Below are positions 28,861-38,169 of a stretch of DNA of 64,000 nt, piece by piece. The position numbers and the translations under genes are program-made. The DNA is from Variovorax ginsengisoli (GTDB lineage: Bacteria > Pseudomonadota > Gammaproteobacteria > Burkholderiales > Burkholderiaceae_C): contig NZ_JAUJZH010000007.1 in the NCBI RefSeq assembly GCF_030486595.1, positions 225,570 to 289,569 on the forward strand, read 5' to 3'. The first letter of the stretch is position 1. Every line of letters starts with the position of its first letter. Below the pieces are notes generated by a model. It ran no database searches. It had not been told where the DNA came from and worked only from the letters and a program-made list of their open reading frames with translations.

Positions 28861-29843
28861 AAAAACCCATCGCCAAATCCCTGCTCCTCGCCGCCGCCCT
28901 GCTGGGCACCCTGGCCGGCGCGGCTTCGGCCCAGCCGTCGTGGCCCGGCGCCAAGCCGATCACGCTGATCGTCCCCTACTCGGCCGGCGGCAGCGTCGAT
29001 TTCACGGCCCGCCTGGTCGCGAACAAGCTCGCCGAACGGCTCAAGCAATCGGTGGTGATCGAGAACGTGACCGGCGCCGGCGGCGCCATCGGCGTGGCCA
29101 AGGCGGTCAACGCGGCGCCCGACGGCTACACGCTGGTGGCCGGGCCGGACAGCGCGATCGCGATCGGCCGCCTGATCAACCCGGCCGCCTTCAAGTTCGA
29201 TCCCCTGAAGGACCTGGCACCGGTCGGCATGCTGAACACGGCCCCGATGGTGCTGGTCGCCCGTCCCGGCCTGCCGGTGAAGGATTTCGGCGATTTCGTG
29301 AAGCTCGCCAAGGCCTCGCCCGGCAAGTTCAACTACGCCACCTCGGGCGTCGGCACCGTGCTCCAGCTGGCGATGGAACTGCTGAAGGAGCGCACCGGGA
29401 TCTTCGTCACCCACGTGCCGTACCGCGGCGGTGCCCAGATCGCGACCGACGTGATCGGCAACCAGGTCGACCTGGCGATGCTGGTCAGCACCAGCGCGAT
29501 CCCGCACGTGACGGGCAACCGGCTGAAGGCGCTCGGCGTCACCGGCAGCCAACGGCTGGAGGCCCTGCCCCAGGTGCCGGCCTTCGGCGAGATGCCGGGC
29601 CTGAAGGGCTTCGACATGGTGAGCTGGACCGGCATCTTCGCGCCGGCCAACACGCCGGCGCCGATCGTGAGCCGCCTGAACCAGGAGCTCAACGCGGTGC
29701 TGAAGGACCCCGAAGTGCGCGCCAAGCTGCAGGAGCAGGGTGCGCTGCCCGGCAGCGGCTCGCCGGAGGACCTGGGACGGTTCGTGAAATCGGAATACGC
29801 CCGCAACCAGAAGATCGTGCAGGCGGCCAACATCAAGGAGTGA
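28857..29843 (+). CDS. Tripartite tricarboxylate transporter substrate-binding protein (Bug family)
   Basis: The 328-residue periplasmic protein has a cleaved signal peptide (KKPIAKSLLLAAALLGT to ASA about residue 23) and Bug-family motifs: ITLIVPYSAGGSVDFTAR, ENVTGAGGAIG, THVPYRGGAQ and FAPANTPAPIVSRLN. Genes for the TctA/TctB membrane subunits are absent here, which is common in Burkholderiales where Bug proteins are many. Coupling to the adenosine deaminase gene suggests the ligand may be a purine-related compound; this is inference. Confidence 0.92.
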   Translation: MKKPIAKSLLLAAALLGTLAGAASAQPSWPGAKPITLIVPYSAGGSVDFTARLVANKLAERLKQSVVIENVTGAGGAIGVAKAVNAAPDGYTLVAGPDSAIAIGRLINPAAFKFDPLKDLAPVGMLNTAPMVLVARPGLPVKDFGDFVKLAKASPGKFNYATSGVGTVLQLAMELLKERTGIFVTHVPYRGGAQIATDVIGNQVDLAMLVSTSAIPHVTGNRLKALGVTGSQRLEALPQVPAFGEMPGLKGFDMVSWTGIFAPANTPAPIVSRLNQELNAVLKDPEVRAKLQEQGALPGSGSPEDLGRFVKSEYARNQKIVQAANIKE

Positions 29844-29852
29844 GCCGCGGGC

Positions 29853-30302
29853 TCAGGACGACTCGTCCTCCGCCGGCCAGTCGCGGATGTACGCCTTCAG
29901 CATCTTGTTCTCGAAGTTCTGGCTGTCGACCACCGCCTTGGCGACGTCGTAGAAGCTGATCACTCCCATCAGCATGCGCTTGTCCATGACCGGCATGTAG
30001 CGGGCGTGGCGCTCCAGCATGATGCGGCGGATCTCGTCGAGGTCGGTTTCGAGGGTGCAGGTCACGGGATGGTCGTCCATCGCCTTGCGCACCAGGGTGC
30101 CGCCGACCTGGCCGCCGTTGGCGACGATGGCGACGATCACTTCGCGGAAGGTCAGCATGCCGACCAGGTCGCCGTGCTCCATGACCACCAGGGAGCCGAT
30201 GTCCTTGTCGGCCATGACGTTGACCGCGCTGGCCAGGGGTTCGTCGGGCGTGACCGTGAAGAGCGTGTTGCCCTTGACGCGCAGGATATCGCTGACTTTC
30301 AT
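29853..30302 (-). CDS. CBS-domain pair protein
   Basis: The 149-residue protein consists of two CBS motifs (about residues 8-60 and 72-130), for example VMADKDIGSLVVMEHGDLVGMLTFREV and RHARYMPVMDKRMLMGVISFYDV. Such pairs bind adenine nucleotides and act as energy sensors, often with an unidentified partner. The start has GAGGAG upstream on the minus strand. It is divergent from metY. Confidence 0.92.
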   Translation of the reverse strand: MKVSDILRVKGNTLFTVTPDEPLASAVNVMADKDIGSLVVMEHGDLVGMLTFREVIVAIVANGGQVGGTLVRKAMDDHPVTCTLETDLDEIRRIMLERHARYMPVMDKRMLMGVISFYDVAKAVVDSQNFENKMLKAYIRDWPAEDESS

Positions 30303-30438
30303 GTAATTTGCTCCTCGCTTGCTCGGCGGCGTGCCGATTTGAATATAGCCCACAATGGCCGCCCGTCCACCGACCCGTGATCGACGCGCCGACGCGCGCG
30401 TAACCGGGCATTGCAGAAACGATTCTCGAAAGGCGCTC

Positions 30439-31749
30439 ATGTCCGGCTACTCAGACCCCGGCTTCGACACGCTGGCATTGCATGCCGGCGCCGCACCCGA
30501 CCCCGCCACCGGCGCGCGGGCGGTGCCGATCCACCTCACGACCTCCTTCGTCTTCGAATCCAGCGACCATGCCGCGGCGCTGTTCAATCTGGAGCGCGCG
30601 GGCCATGTCTACTCGCGCATCAGCAACCCGACCAACGCGGTGCTCGAGCAGCGCGTGGCGGCTCTCGAAGGCGGCATCGGGGCGATCGCCACCGCCAGCG
30701 GCCAGGCGGCGCTGCACCTGTCGATCGCGACCCTCATGGGCGCCGGCTCGCACATCGTCGCCAGCACCGCGCTGTACGGCGGCTCGCAGAACCTGCTGCA
30801 CTACACGATGCGCCGCTTCGGCATCGAGACCACCTTCGTCAAGCCCGGCGACCTCGACGGCTGGCGCGCCGCGATCCGGCCCGAGACCAAGCTGCTGTTC
30901 GGCGAGACCGTGGGCAACCCGGGCCTCGACGTGCTCGACATCCCGGCCGTCAGCGAGATCGCGCACGCCGCCCGGGTGCCGCTGCTGGTCGACTCCACCC
31001 TGACCTCGCCCTACCTGATCAAGCCCTTCGACTGGGGCGCCGACCTGGTCTACCACTCGGCCACCAAGTTCCTGTCCGGCCACGGCACCGTGATCGGCGG
31101 CGTGGTGGTCGACGGCGGCAGCTTCGACTGGGAGCGATCGGGCAAGTTCGCCGAGCTCACGCAAGCCTACGACGGCTTCCACAACATGGTCTTCAGCGAG
31201 GAGAGCACGGTCGGTGCCTTCCTGCTGCGGGCCCGCCGCGAAGGCCTGCGCGACTTCGGCGCCTCGATGAGCCCGCACACCGCCTGGCTGATCCTGCAGG
31301 GGATCGAGACCCTGCCGCTGCGCATGGCGCGCCACATCGACAACACGCAGAAAGTGGTCGAGTTCCTGGCCGCGCATCCGTTCGTGGCGCGGGTGGGCCA
31401 TCCGCTGCTCGAATCGCATCCCAGCCACGCGCTGGCCAACAAGCTGCTGCGCCACGGCGCCAAGGGCGCGGGCGCGGTGTTCAGCTTCGACCTCAAGGGC
31501 AACCGCGAGCAGGGCAAGAAGTTCATCGAGGCGCTCAAGCTCTTCAGCCACCTGGCGAACGTGGGCGACTGCCGCAGCCTGGTGATCCATCCGGCGAGCA
31601 CCACGCACTTCCGCATGACCGACGAGGCACTGGCCGGCGCCGGGATCTCGCAGGGCACGATTCGCCTGTCGATCGGGCTGGAAGACCCGGCCGACCTGAT
31701 CGACGACCTCAAGCGCGCGCTGAAGGCGGCGGAAAAGGCGGGTGCGTGA
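30439..31749 (+). CDS. metY: O-acetylhomoserine aminocarboxypropyltransferase (sulfhydrylase)
   Basis: This PLP enzyme makes homocysteine from O-acetylhomoserine and sulfide. The 436-residue protein has the Cys/Met-metabolism PLP family layout: GFDTLALHAG, PIHLTTSFVF, YSRISNPTN, the PLP-stacking TALYGGSQNL, the lysine in HSATKFLSGHGTVIGG and the C-terminal FRMTDEALAGAGISQGTIRLSIGLE. The length (over 420) favours the acetyl- rather than the shorter succinyl-homoserine enzymes. The stop overlaps the start of the next gene. No S-adenosylmethionine riboswitch was seen upstream. Confidence 0.92.
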   Translation: MSGYSDPGFDTLALHAGAAPDPATGARAVPIHLTTSFVFESSDHAAALFNLERAGHVYSRISNPTNAVLEQRVAALEGGIGAIATASGQAALHLSIATLMGAGSHIVASTALYGGSQNLLHYTMRRFGIETTFVKPGDLDGWRAAIRPETKLLFGETVGNPGLDVLDIPAVSEIAHAARVPLLVDSTLTSPYLIKPFDWGADLVYHSATKFLSGHGTVIGGVVVDGGSFDWERSGKFAELTQAYDGFHNMVFSEESTVGAFLLRARREGLRDFGASMSPHTAWLILQGIETLPLRMARHIDNTQKVVEFLAAHPFVARVGHPLLESHPSHALANKLLRHGAKGAGAVFSFDLKGNREQGKKFIEALKLFSHLANVGDCRSLVIHPASTTHFRMTDEALAGAGISQGTIRLSIGLEDPADLIDDLKRALKAAEKAGA

Positions 31750-32543
31750 TGCAGTTCGACGTCCAAGGCCACGCCACCTACTGCTACACCGGCGGCAAGC
31801 CGCTCGACCCCGCCAAGCCGACGGTGGTCTTCATCCATGGCGTGCTCAACGACCACAGCGTCTGGATCCTGCAGAGCCGCTGGTTCGCCAACCACGGCTG
31901 GAACGTGCTCGCGGTCGACCTGCCGGGACACTGCAGGAGCGCGGGCCCGCCGCCCGCGAGCGTCGAAGACGCCGCCGCCTTCATCGTCGCGCTGCTCGAT
32001 GCCGCGGGTGTCGCGAAGGCCGCGCTGGTCGGCCACAGCTTCGGCTCGCTGATCGCACTGGAGACCGCGGCGCGCGCGCCGGAGCGGGTCACGCACCTGG
32101 CGCTGGTCGGCACGGCCTATCCGATGACCGTGTCGCCGGCGCTGCTCGATGGCGCGCTCGACGACCCGCAGCGCACGATCGCGATGGTCAGCACCTTCTC
32201 GCATTCGATGCTGGCGCCGCCGCTCGGTCCGGGGGTCTGGCTCGCCGGCAGTTCGCGGGCGCTGATGCGCCGCGTGCTCGCCAGCAACACCGACGCCAAC
32301 GTCTTCCACATCGGCTTCAAGGCCTGCAATGACTACGCCAACGGCGAACAGGCTTTGGCAAAGGTGCGATGCCCTGTGCTGTTCCTGCTCGGCGAGGCCG
32401 ACCAGATGACGCCGCCGCGGGCCGCCCGCTCGCTGGCGCAGAAGGCGCCGGGCGCCAAGGTCGTCACCGTCAAGGCCGGCCACGCGCTCATGAGCGAGGC
32501 ACCCGACGCGGTGCTGTTCGCACTGCGCGACTTCCTGGAATGA
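31749..32543 (+). CDS. Alpha/beta fold hydrolase
   Basis: The 264-residue serine hydrolase has FIHGVLNDHSVW (oxyanion hole), the elbow VGHSFGSLIALE, the acid in GEADQMTP and the base in VKAGHALMSEAP. It has no signal peptide and is cytoplasmic. TGATG overlap with metY shows cotranscription. The substrate is unknown; the link to MetY could mean clearance of an acyl by-product, but that is speculation. Confidence 0.88.
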   Translation: MQFDVQGHATYCYTGGKPLDPAKPTVVFIHGVLNDHSVWILQSRWFANHGWNVLAVDLPGHCRSAGPPPASVEDAAAFIVALLDAAGVAKAALVGHSFGSLIALETAARAPERVTHLALVGTAYPMTVSPALLDGALDDPQRTIAMVSTFSHSMLAPPLGPGVWLAGSSRALMRRVLASNTDANVFHIGFKACNDYANGEQALAKVRCPVLFLLGEADQMTPPRAARSLAQKAPGAKVVTVKAGHALMSEAPDAVLFALRDFLE

Positions 32544-32549
32544 GCGGCG

Positions 32550-33212
32550 TCAACGCAACGCGTTGATGTCCGCCATCTCGACCAGCGGATTCGGCGCGCC
32601 GCGCTTGGCGACGACCAGCATGGCGCGCCCGACCTGCTCGCTGGTCGTGACCGCATCGGGCCGCCAGCGGCGCACCAGCCCGAAGACCGGGTTGGCGACC
32701 ACGTAGGCCCACCGGTACAGCGCCGTCTTCGAGCGCACGCCATGCATCGGCTGGATCATGCCGGGGCGGAACATGTAGGCGGCCTTGAAGGGCAGCCGCA
32801 TCAGCGCGTTCTCGGTCGCGCCCTTGACGCGCGCCCACATGCGGGGGCCGCGCTCGGTGCTGTCGGTGCCGGCGCCCGTCACGTAGACGAAAGTCATCTG
32901 GGGGTTGAGCCGCACGAGCGTGCGCGCCACCCCCAGCGTGAGATCGAAGGTCACGCGCTTGTAATCCTCCTCGCTCATGCCGACCGAGGAGACGCCGAGG
33001 CAGAAGAAGCAGGCGTCGAAGCCGGCGAGTTCGGCCTCGACCGCCGCGAGCTGTCCCGGGTCGGGCACCACCAGGTCGCGCAGTTTCGGATGCCTCTCGC
33101 CGCTCGGCCGGCGGCCGACGCAGAGCACTGCGGTCACGTCGGCATCGTGCAGGCATTCGCGCAGCACACCCTGCCCCACCATCCCGGTGGCGCCGAAGAG
33201 AAGGATCTTCAT
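32550..33212 (-). CDS. NAD(P)-binding epimerase-like protein
   Basis: The 220-residue atypical short-chain dehydrogenase has the Rossmann start MKILLFGATGMVGQGVLREC and FVYVTGAGTDST in place of the classical catalytic region. It resembles small NAD-dependent epimerase-like or oxidoreductase-like proteins of unknown substrate. The start overlaps the stop of the thioredoxin gene (ATGA), making a three-gene minus-strand operon with thioredoxin and YihY. Confidence 0.85.
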   Translation of the reverse strand: MKILLFGATGMVGQGVLRECLHDADVTAVLCVGRRPSGERHPKLRDLVVPDPGQLAAVEAELAGFDACFFCLGVSSVGMSEEDYKRVTFDLTLGVARTLVRLNPQMTFVYVTGAGTDSTERGPRMWARVKGATENALMRLPFKAAYMFRPGMIQPMHGVRSKTALYRWAYVVANPVFGLVRRWRPDAVTTSEQVGRAMLVVAKRGAPNPLVEMADINALR

Positions 33213-33631
33213 CTTCCGCCGACCGAAAACGCCTCCGGCTCGCGCCGGAGTGCGCCGAGCAGGGTCGACACCTCGGGCGCCAGGGCCTGGGCCGGCTGGA
33301 GCGCGCCCAGCAGCCGCGCCAGCGTCTCTGCGTGGGGCAGCAGCGGGCCGAGGAAGCGGGTGCCGTCCTCGCTGGCGATCAGGAGCGTCGGAAAAGTCTC
33401 GACATCGAAGTCGTCCGCGATGTCCGCGTGGTCCTCGATGTCGACCCACGCGAAACGGAACTGCGGGTGGTCGCGCGCCACCGACTCGAACAGCGGCCGG
33501 TACTCGCGACAGGCGCCGCACCATTCGGCGCACAGGCAGACGACCCAGAGGCGATCGTCGGCGGCGGTGGTTGAGAAATCGGTCAAGGCAGTGTCGAAGG
33601 AACGAAGGGCTGGGGAGGAGTTCGGCGCCAT
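33209..33631 (-). CDS. Thioredoxin-family protein
   Basis: The 140-residue cytoplasmic protein has the redox motif AEWCGACREY (CxxC with Gly-Ala between) and the cis-Pro in VETFPTLLI. WCGAC differs from the WCGPC of housekeeping thioredoxins, which usually shifts redox potential. A C-terminal extension of about 35 residues follows the fold. It is coupled by overlap to YihY (TAATG) and to the epimerase-like gene (ATGA). Confidence 0.9.
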   Translation of the reverse strand: MAPNSSPALRSFDTALTDFSTTAADDRLWVVCLCAEWCGACREYRPLFESVARDHPQFRFAWVDIEDHADIADDFDVETFPTLLIASEDGTRFLGPLLPHAETLARLLGALQPAQALAPEVSTLLGALRREPEAFSVGGR

Positions 33632-34833
33632 TATCGATTCGCCAGCAAATCCTGCAGCCGCAGGCTCTCCAGAGGGCCTTGGCACCAGAGGCTGCGCAAC
33701 GGCGGTGTGTGCGGCATCAGCAGCTCCCGCAGCAGCGGCTCCAGCGGCGTCGCGGGGCCCGCCAGCAGCACGAAGCGGGGATCGTCGTTGTCGCGCTCCT
33801 CGGCCAGCGGCGCGATCCAGTCGAGCGCGACCAACGTTTCGAGCACCGGTGCGAGCTGCAGCGCGTCGACCCTCATGCGTCCCACCAGCTCGGCTGCGCC
33901 CAGGCCGCTGGCCGGTGTCGACCTGGCGGCATGCAGGTCCTGGAGCACCTCGACCGCCAGCTGCAGCGGCCAGCCGGCGGCGCCGCCGCGCCGCGCCACC
34001 CCGACCAGCAGGCTGGGCAGGTAGGCCGCGATCACGGCGCCCAGCAGCACGATCACCCAGGCCACGTAGATCCAGACCAGCAGGATCGGCACGGTCGCGA
34101 AGGCGCCATAGAGCACCGAGTAGGTCGGGACCAGGCTCATGTAGTAGCCCAGCACGCGCTTGGCGAGCTCGATCGACGTGGCGACGAAAAGGCCGCCCGC
34201 CCAGGCGTGCGACCACTTCACGTGGGTGTTCGGCACGTAGCGGTAGAGGGCCGTCATGCCGCCGGCCAGCAGCACGAATTCGAAGGTGTCGAACAGCAGC
34301 TTGACGATCGCGCCGCCCACCACCTCGCGCGAGGCCGAGAAGAAGGACGCCGTGGTGCTGAGGCTCAGTGCCAGCACCAGCGGGCCGAGCGTGATCGCGG
34401 CCCAGTAGATCAGCACCCGCTGCGCCAGCGGCCGGGGCTTGCGCACCCGCCAGATGTTGTTGAGCGTCTTGTCCATGGTGAGGATCAGCGCCACCGCGGT
34501 CACCAGCAGCACCACCAGGCCGGCGACGCCGAGCCCGCTGGCCTTGCTGGCGAACTGGTTCAGGTAACCCAGCACCTGGCGCGCGATGTTGTCCGGGATC
34601 AGGCTGTCGATCAGCCAGCGCTGGACCCGCCCCTGCATCGTGCTGAACATCGGGAAGACGGTGAACAGGGCCGCCGCCACGGTGAAGAAAGGCACCATCG
34701 CGATGGTGGTGGTGAAGGTCAGGCTGCTCGCGGTCAGGCCGAGCCGGTCCTCGCGGAAACGCTCGCCCAGCACCGCCGCCGTGTTCCCCCAGGGAAAGTG
34801 TGAAAGATCCCTCCAGAACTGCCAGCGATTCAT
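33631..34833 (-). CDS. YihY/virulence factor BrkB family membrane protein
   Basis: The inner-membrane protein has about six helices in residues 40-285 (for example ITLGPLVLALSLS and VPILLVWIYVAWVIVLLGAV), with the family signature YSVLYGAFATVPILLVWIY, and a cytoplasmic C-terminal tail of about 110 residues. The family was once thought to be RNase BN, which is now rejected; its function is unclear. An ATG at 34845 would add four residues (MILG). It is the first gene of the minus-strand trio. Confidence 0.9.
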   Translation of the reverse strand: MNRWQFWRDLSHFPWGNTAAVLGERFREDRLGLTASSLTFTTTIAMVPFFTVAAALFTVFPMFSTMQGRVQRWLIDSLIPDNIARQVLGYLNQFASKASGLGVAGLVVLLVTAVALILTMDKTLNNIWRVRKPRPLAQRVLIYWAAITLGPLVLALSLSTTASFFSASREVVGGAIVKLLFDTFEFVLLAGGMTALYRYVPNTHVKWSHAWAGGLFVATSIELAKRVLGYYMSLVPTYSVLYGAFATVPILLVWIYVAWVIVLLGAVIAAYLPSLLVGVARRGGAAGWPLQLAVEVLQDLHAARSTPASGLGAAELVGRMRVDALQLAPVLETLVALDWIAPLAEERDNDDPRFVLLAGPATPLEPLLRELLMPHTPPLRSLWCQGPLESLRLQDLLANR

Positions 34834-34896
34834 GCCCAGTATCATGCCATCCGGTCTGTCGCCGTCCCGGCGCCGCCGCCCCTCATTCCCTCCATC

Positions 34897-35301
34897 GTGA
34901 CCGCGTCCACCCTGCCCTCCGCCTCCGTTTCCGCCACCCGATGGCTTGCCGTCGGCAGCCTGGTCGGGCTGATCGTGCTCGGGCTCGCCTGGGAGCTGTG
35001 GCTGGCGCCCTTGCGGCCGGGCGGCTCGTGGCTGGCGCTCAAGGTGCTGCCGCTGGTGGTGCCGCTGGCCGGCCTGCTGAAGAACCGCATGTACACCTAT
35101 CGCTGGGTCAGCCTGATGGTCTGGCTCTATTTCACCGAAGGCGTGGTGCGCGCCTGGAGCGACACCAACGGCGTCGGCCAGGTGCTGGCGCTGGTCCAGG
35201 TCGTGCTGTGCCTGGCGCTTTTCACGGCCTGTGCCTGGCATGTGCGGCTGCGGCTGCGCAACGCGGCCCAGGCCCGCAAACTCGAAGGGGCGACGCCATG
35301 A
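34897..35301 (+). CDS. DUF2069 membrane protein
   Basis: The 134-residue protein starts at GTG and has about four predicted membrane helices, with the family motif WLYFTEGVVRAWSD near residue 75. Its function is unknown. It overlaps the following oxidase gene by ATGA and is divergent from YihY. Confidence 0.88.
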   Translation: MTASTLPSASVSATRWLAVGSLVGLIVLGLAWELWLAPLRPGGSWLALKVLPLVVPLAGLLKNRMYTYRWVSLMVWLYFTEGVVRAWSDTNGVGQVLALVQVVLCLALFTACAWHVRLRLRNAAQARKLEGATP

Positions 35302-36719
35302 GCGTTCTGTTGGAGAAGCTGCGCGCGATCGTCGGCGCGGCGAACGTGCTCACCGAAGGCGACCTCGGCGCCTGGGAGCAGGACTGGCGCAAGCGCTCGC
35401 GCGGCAAGGCGCTGGCGGTCGTGCGCCCGGGCGATACGCGCCAGGTCGCGGAAGTGGTCCGGGCCTGCGCCGAAGCCGGCACCTCGATCGTTCCGCAAGG
35501 CGGCAACACCGGGCTGGCGGTCGGTTCGACGCCCGACGAGAGCGGCACCCAGGTGCTGCTGAGCCTGCAGCGGCTGAACGCAATCCGCGGCATCGACGCC
35601 GCCAATCTCACGATGACGGTCGAGGCCGGTTGCGTGCTGCAGACCCTGCAGGAGGCGGCGCGCAACGCCGGCTTCCTGTTCCCGCTGAGCCTGGCGGCCG
35701 AAGGCAGCTGCACCATCGGCGGCAACCTTGCGACCAACGCCGGCGGCACGCAGGTGGTGCGCTACGGCAATACGCGCGACCTGTGCCTCGGGCTCGAGGT
35801 CGTGACGCCGCAGGGCGGGGTCTGGGAAGGCACCAGCGGCCTGCGCAAGGACAACACGGGCTACGACCTGCGCGACCTGATGATCGGCAGCGAAGGCACG
35901 CTCGGCATCATCACGGCGGCCACCATGAAGCTCTACCCGCTGCCGGCGGCCCAGCTCACGGCGTGGGCGGCAGTGCCGTCGCTCGACCACGCGGTCACCC
36001 TGCTGGGCCTGGCGCACCAGCGCCTGGGGGCCGGCCTGACCGGTTTCGAGGTGATGGGCAAGTTCGCGCTGAGCCTGGTCGACAAGCACTTCCCGGCCCT
36101 GCGCGTGCCATTCATCGACGACGCGTCCGTTCCCTGGTGCGTGCTGCTCGAGAACTCGGACAGCGAATCGGAAGACCATGCCCGCAGCCGCTTCGAGGCC
36201 TTGCTCGAAACCGCCTTCGAAGCCGGCTGCGTGACCAACGCGGTGGTGGCAGAGAGCCTCACGCAGGCGCACCAGCTCTGGCACATCCGCGAAAGCATCC
36301 CGCTGGCGCAGGCCGAGGAAGGCCTCAACATCAAGCACGACATCTCGATCGCGGTGTCGCGCATCCCGGCCTTCGTGGCCGAGACCGACGCGCTGCTGGC
36401 GCGCGAGATCCCGGGCGTGCGGCTGGTGAATTTCGGCCACCTGGGCGACGGCAACCTGCACTACAACGTGCAGGCGCCCGAGGGCGGCGACAGCAAGGCT
36501 TTCCTTCGCGACCACGAGGACCGGATCAACACCCTGGTCTACGACGCGGTCGAGAAGTTCGACGGCTCGTTCTCGGCCGAGCACGGCGTCGGCTCGCTCA
36601 AGGTCGACAAGCTCGAGAAGCACAAATCGCCGGTGGCGCTCGAGATGATGCGCGCGATCAAGCGCGGGCTGGACCCGCAGAACATCCTGAATCCGGGGCG
36701 GGTGCTTCGTTCAACCTGA
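35298..36719 (+). CDS. FAD-binding oxidase, GlcD/D-2-hydroxyacid dehydrogenase type
   Basis: The 473-residue flavoprotein has an N-terminal PCMH-type FAD domain (AVVRPGDTRQVAEVV, VPQGGNTGLAVGST, GNLATNAGGTQVVRYGNTR, LIGSEGTLGIIT-like GSEGTLGIITAATMK) and a C-terminal cap with NFGHLGDGNLHYN and EHGVGSLK, whose His residues bind the substrate carboxylate or metal in this family. Products of the family oxidise D-lactate, glycolate or D-2-hydroxyglutarate; the substrate cannot be chosen here. It is coupled to the DUF2069 gene by ATGA. Confidence 0.9.
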   Translation: MSVLLEKLRAIVGAANVLTEGDLGAWEQDWRKRSRGKALAVVRPGDTRQVAEVVRACAEAGTSIVPQGGNTGLAVGSTPDESGTQVLLSLQRLNAIRGIDAANLTMTVEAGCVLQTLQEAARNAGFLFPLSLAAEGSCTIGGNLATNAGGTQVVRYGNTRDLCLGLEVVTPQGGVWEGTSGLRKDNTGYDLRDLMIGSEGTLGIITAATMKLYPLPAAQLTAWAAVPSLDHAVTLLGLAHQRLGAGLTGFEVMGKFALSLVDKHFPALRVPFIDDASVPWCVLLENSDSESEDHARSRFEALLETAFEAGCVTNAVVAESLTQAHQLWHIRESIPLAQAEEGLNIKHDISIAVSRIPAFVAETDALLAREIPGVRLVNFGHLGDGNLHYNVQAPEGGDSKAFLRDHEDRINTLVYDAVEKFDGSFSAEHGVGSLKVDKLEKHKSPVALEMMRAIKRGLDPQNILNPGRVLRST

Positions 36720-36726
36720 GGCGCGG

Positions 36727-36747
36727 ATGCGCGTAAACTATGCGCAT
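36727..36747 (+). promoter_or_regulatory. Candidate operator upstream of the ccdA-like gene
   Basis: ATGCGC at 36727-36732 recurs 13 bp later inside the palindrome ATGCGCAT (36740-36747), with a TAAACT -10-like hexamer between. It is placed 22 bp before the antitoxin ATG. Type II antitoxins usually repress their own promoter through such sites; the assignment is inference. Confidence 0.35.
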
Positions 36748-36769
36748 TCTTCCTGCACAAGAAATTCCC

Positions 36770-37012
36770 ATGCTTCGATTCGACCCCCACGCGCCCAAGA
36801 AGCCCACGAACCTGTCGCTCAACAGCAAGGTGCTTGAAATGGCGCGCGAACTCGGCATGAACGTGTCGCAGACGGTCGACGGCCTGCTGGCCGAGGAAGT
36901 GAAGCGCCGCTACTGGGAAAAGTGGAACGAGGACAACAAGGAAGGCATCGCTGCCTACAACGCGCGCATCGCCGAGGAAGGCCTGCCGCTCGCCAAATAC
37001 CGGACCTTCTGA
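36770..37012 (+). CDS. ccdA: CcdA-like antitoxin
   Basis: The 80-residue protein has an N-terminal ribbon-helix-helix region (TNLSLNSKVLEMARELGMNV) and the CcdA-type C-terminal toxin-binding tail, with RRYWEKWNEDNKEGIAAYNARI resembling the RAERWKAENQEGM region of E. coli CcdA. The start at 36770 (MLRFDPH) was preferred over an ATG at 36740, which lies in the probable operator. The 4-bp gap to the toxin gene is typical of a toxin-antitoxin pair. Confidence 0.88.
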   Translation: MLRFDPHAPKKPTNLSLNSKVLEMARELGMNVSQTVDGLLAEEVKRRYWEKWNEDNKEGIAAYNARIAEEGLPLAKYRTF

Positions 37013-37016
37013 GCGC

Positions 37017-37331
37017 ATGGCCCGCTACGAGGTCTACCGGCATCCCGATGCCGAGCTGCGCACCAGGACGCCCTATCTGCTCGACCTGCAGAACAACTAC
37101 ATCAGCGCGGTCGACACCCGGGTCGTGGTGCCGCTGCGCCCCGCCAAGACCTTCGGGCGACCGATGCGCGACCTGAATCCGGCGTTCGTCATCGACGGGC
37201 TGGAAGTGATCCTCGACACGGCCGCGCTGGCCGCCTTTCCGGCCGCGGAACTGCGCACGCCGATCACCAGCCTGCAGCCCCAGAGCGGCCTCATCGCCGA
37301 CGCCCTCGACACCCTCTTCGGTTCGTACTGA
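37017..37331 (+). CDS. ccdB: CcdB-like toxin
   Basis: The 104-residue protein aligns along its length with CcdB ([44 protein letters not shown]), whose F-plasmid form poisons DNA gyrase. The last residues are F-G-S-Y where F-plasmid CcdB ends F-W-G-I; that Trp-Gly-Ile is needed for gyrase poisoning, so this protein may be inactive on gyrase or act differently. It lies directly before thyA with a 1-bp gap. Confidence 0.88.
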   Translation: MARYEVYRHPDAELRTRTPYLLDLQNNYISAVDTRVVVPLRPAKTFGRPMRDLNPAFVIDGLEVILDTAALAAFPAAELRTPITSLQPQSGLIADALDTLFGSY

Positions 37332-37332
37332 C

Positions 37333-38166
37333 ATGACCCCCCACCCCATCCGCTCCCAATACGAAGACTTCATGCGCCACGTCGACAGCACCGGCGTATA
37401 CAAGGGCGACCGCACCGGCACCGGCACCAAGAGCGTGTTCGGCTACCAGATGCGCTTCGACCTCAACGAGGGCTTCCCGCTGGTCACCACCAAGAAGGTG
37501 CACCTGCGCTCCATCATCCAGGAACTGCTCTGGTTCCTGACCGGCTCGAGCGACAACAACTGGCTCAAGGAGCGCGGCGTCACGATCTGGGACGAATGGG
37601 CCCGCGAGGACGGCGACCTGGGCCCGGTCTACGGCGTGCAATGGCGCAGCTGGCCGACGCCCGACGGCGGCCACATCGACCAGATCCAGCAGGTGATCGA
37701 CACCCTCAAGAGCAACCCCGACTCGCGCCGCATCATCGTCAGCGCCTGGAACGTGGCCGAGCTCTCGAAGATGGCGCTGATGCCCTGCCACGCCTTCTTC
37801 CAGTTCTACGTGGCGCCGCCGCAAGCCCCTGGCGAGCGCGGCAAGCTGAGCTGCCAGCTCTACCAGCGCAGCGCCGACATCTTCCTCGGCGTGCCGTTCA
37901 ACATCGCGAGCTACGCGCTGCTGACGCACATGGTGGCGCAGCAGTGCGAGCTGGATGTCGGCGACTTCATCTGGACCGGCGGCGACTGCCATATCTACAG
38001 CAACCACGCCGAGCAGGTCGCACTGCAGCTGAGCCGTGCACCGCGCGCCTATCCGACGCTGGTCATCCGGCGCAAGCCGGCCTCGATCTTCGACTACGAG
38101 TACGAGGATTTCGCGGTCGAGGGCTACGACCCGCATCCCGCGATCAAGGCGCCCGTGGCGGTCTGA
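37333..38166 (+). CDS. thyA: Thymidylate synthase
   Basis: The enzyme methylates dUMP to dTMP with methylene-tetrahydrofolate. The 277-residue protein has [11 protein letters not shown], the catalytic Cys in [13 protein letters not shown], the dUMP-binding [19 protein letters not shown] (QRSxD and Asn) and the C-terminal IKAPVAV that closes the site. It follows the ccdB-like gene and precedes folA, which regenerates its cofactor. Confidence 0.97.
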   Translation: MTPHPIRSQYEDFMRHVDSTGVYKGDRTGTGTKSVFGYQMRFDLNEGFPLVTTKKVHLRSIIQELLWFLTGSSDNNWLKERGVTIWDEWAREDGDLGPVYGVQWRSWPTPDGGHIDQIQQVIDTLKSNPDSRRIIVSAWNVAELSKMALMPCHAFFQFYVAPPQAPGERGKLSCQLYQRSADIFLGVPFNIASYALLTHMVAQQCELDVGDFIWTGGDCHIYSNHAEQVALQLSRAPRAYPTLVIRRKPASIFDYEYEDFAVEGYDPHPAIKAPVAV

Positions 38167-38169
38167 CAG

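Noticed and set aside
30303..30438. Possible S-adenosylmethionine riboswitch upstream of metY
   Set aside because: No SAM-I/II core helices or conserved loops were found in the 136-bp gap.
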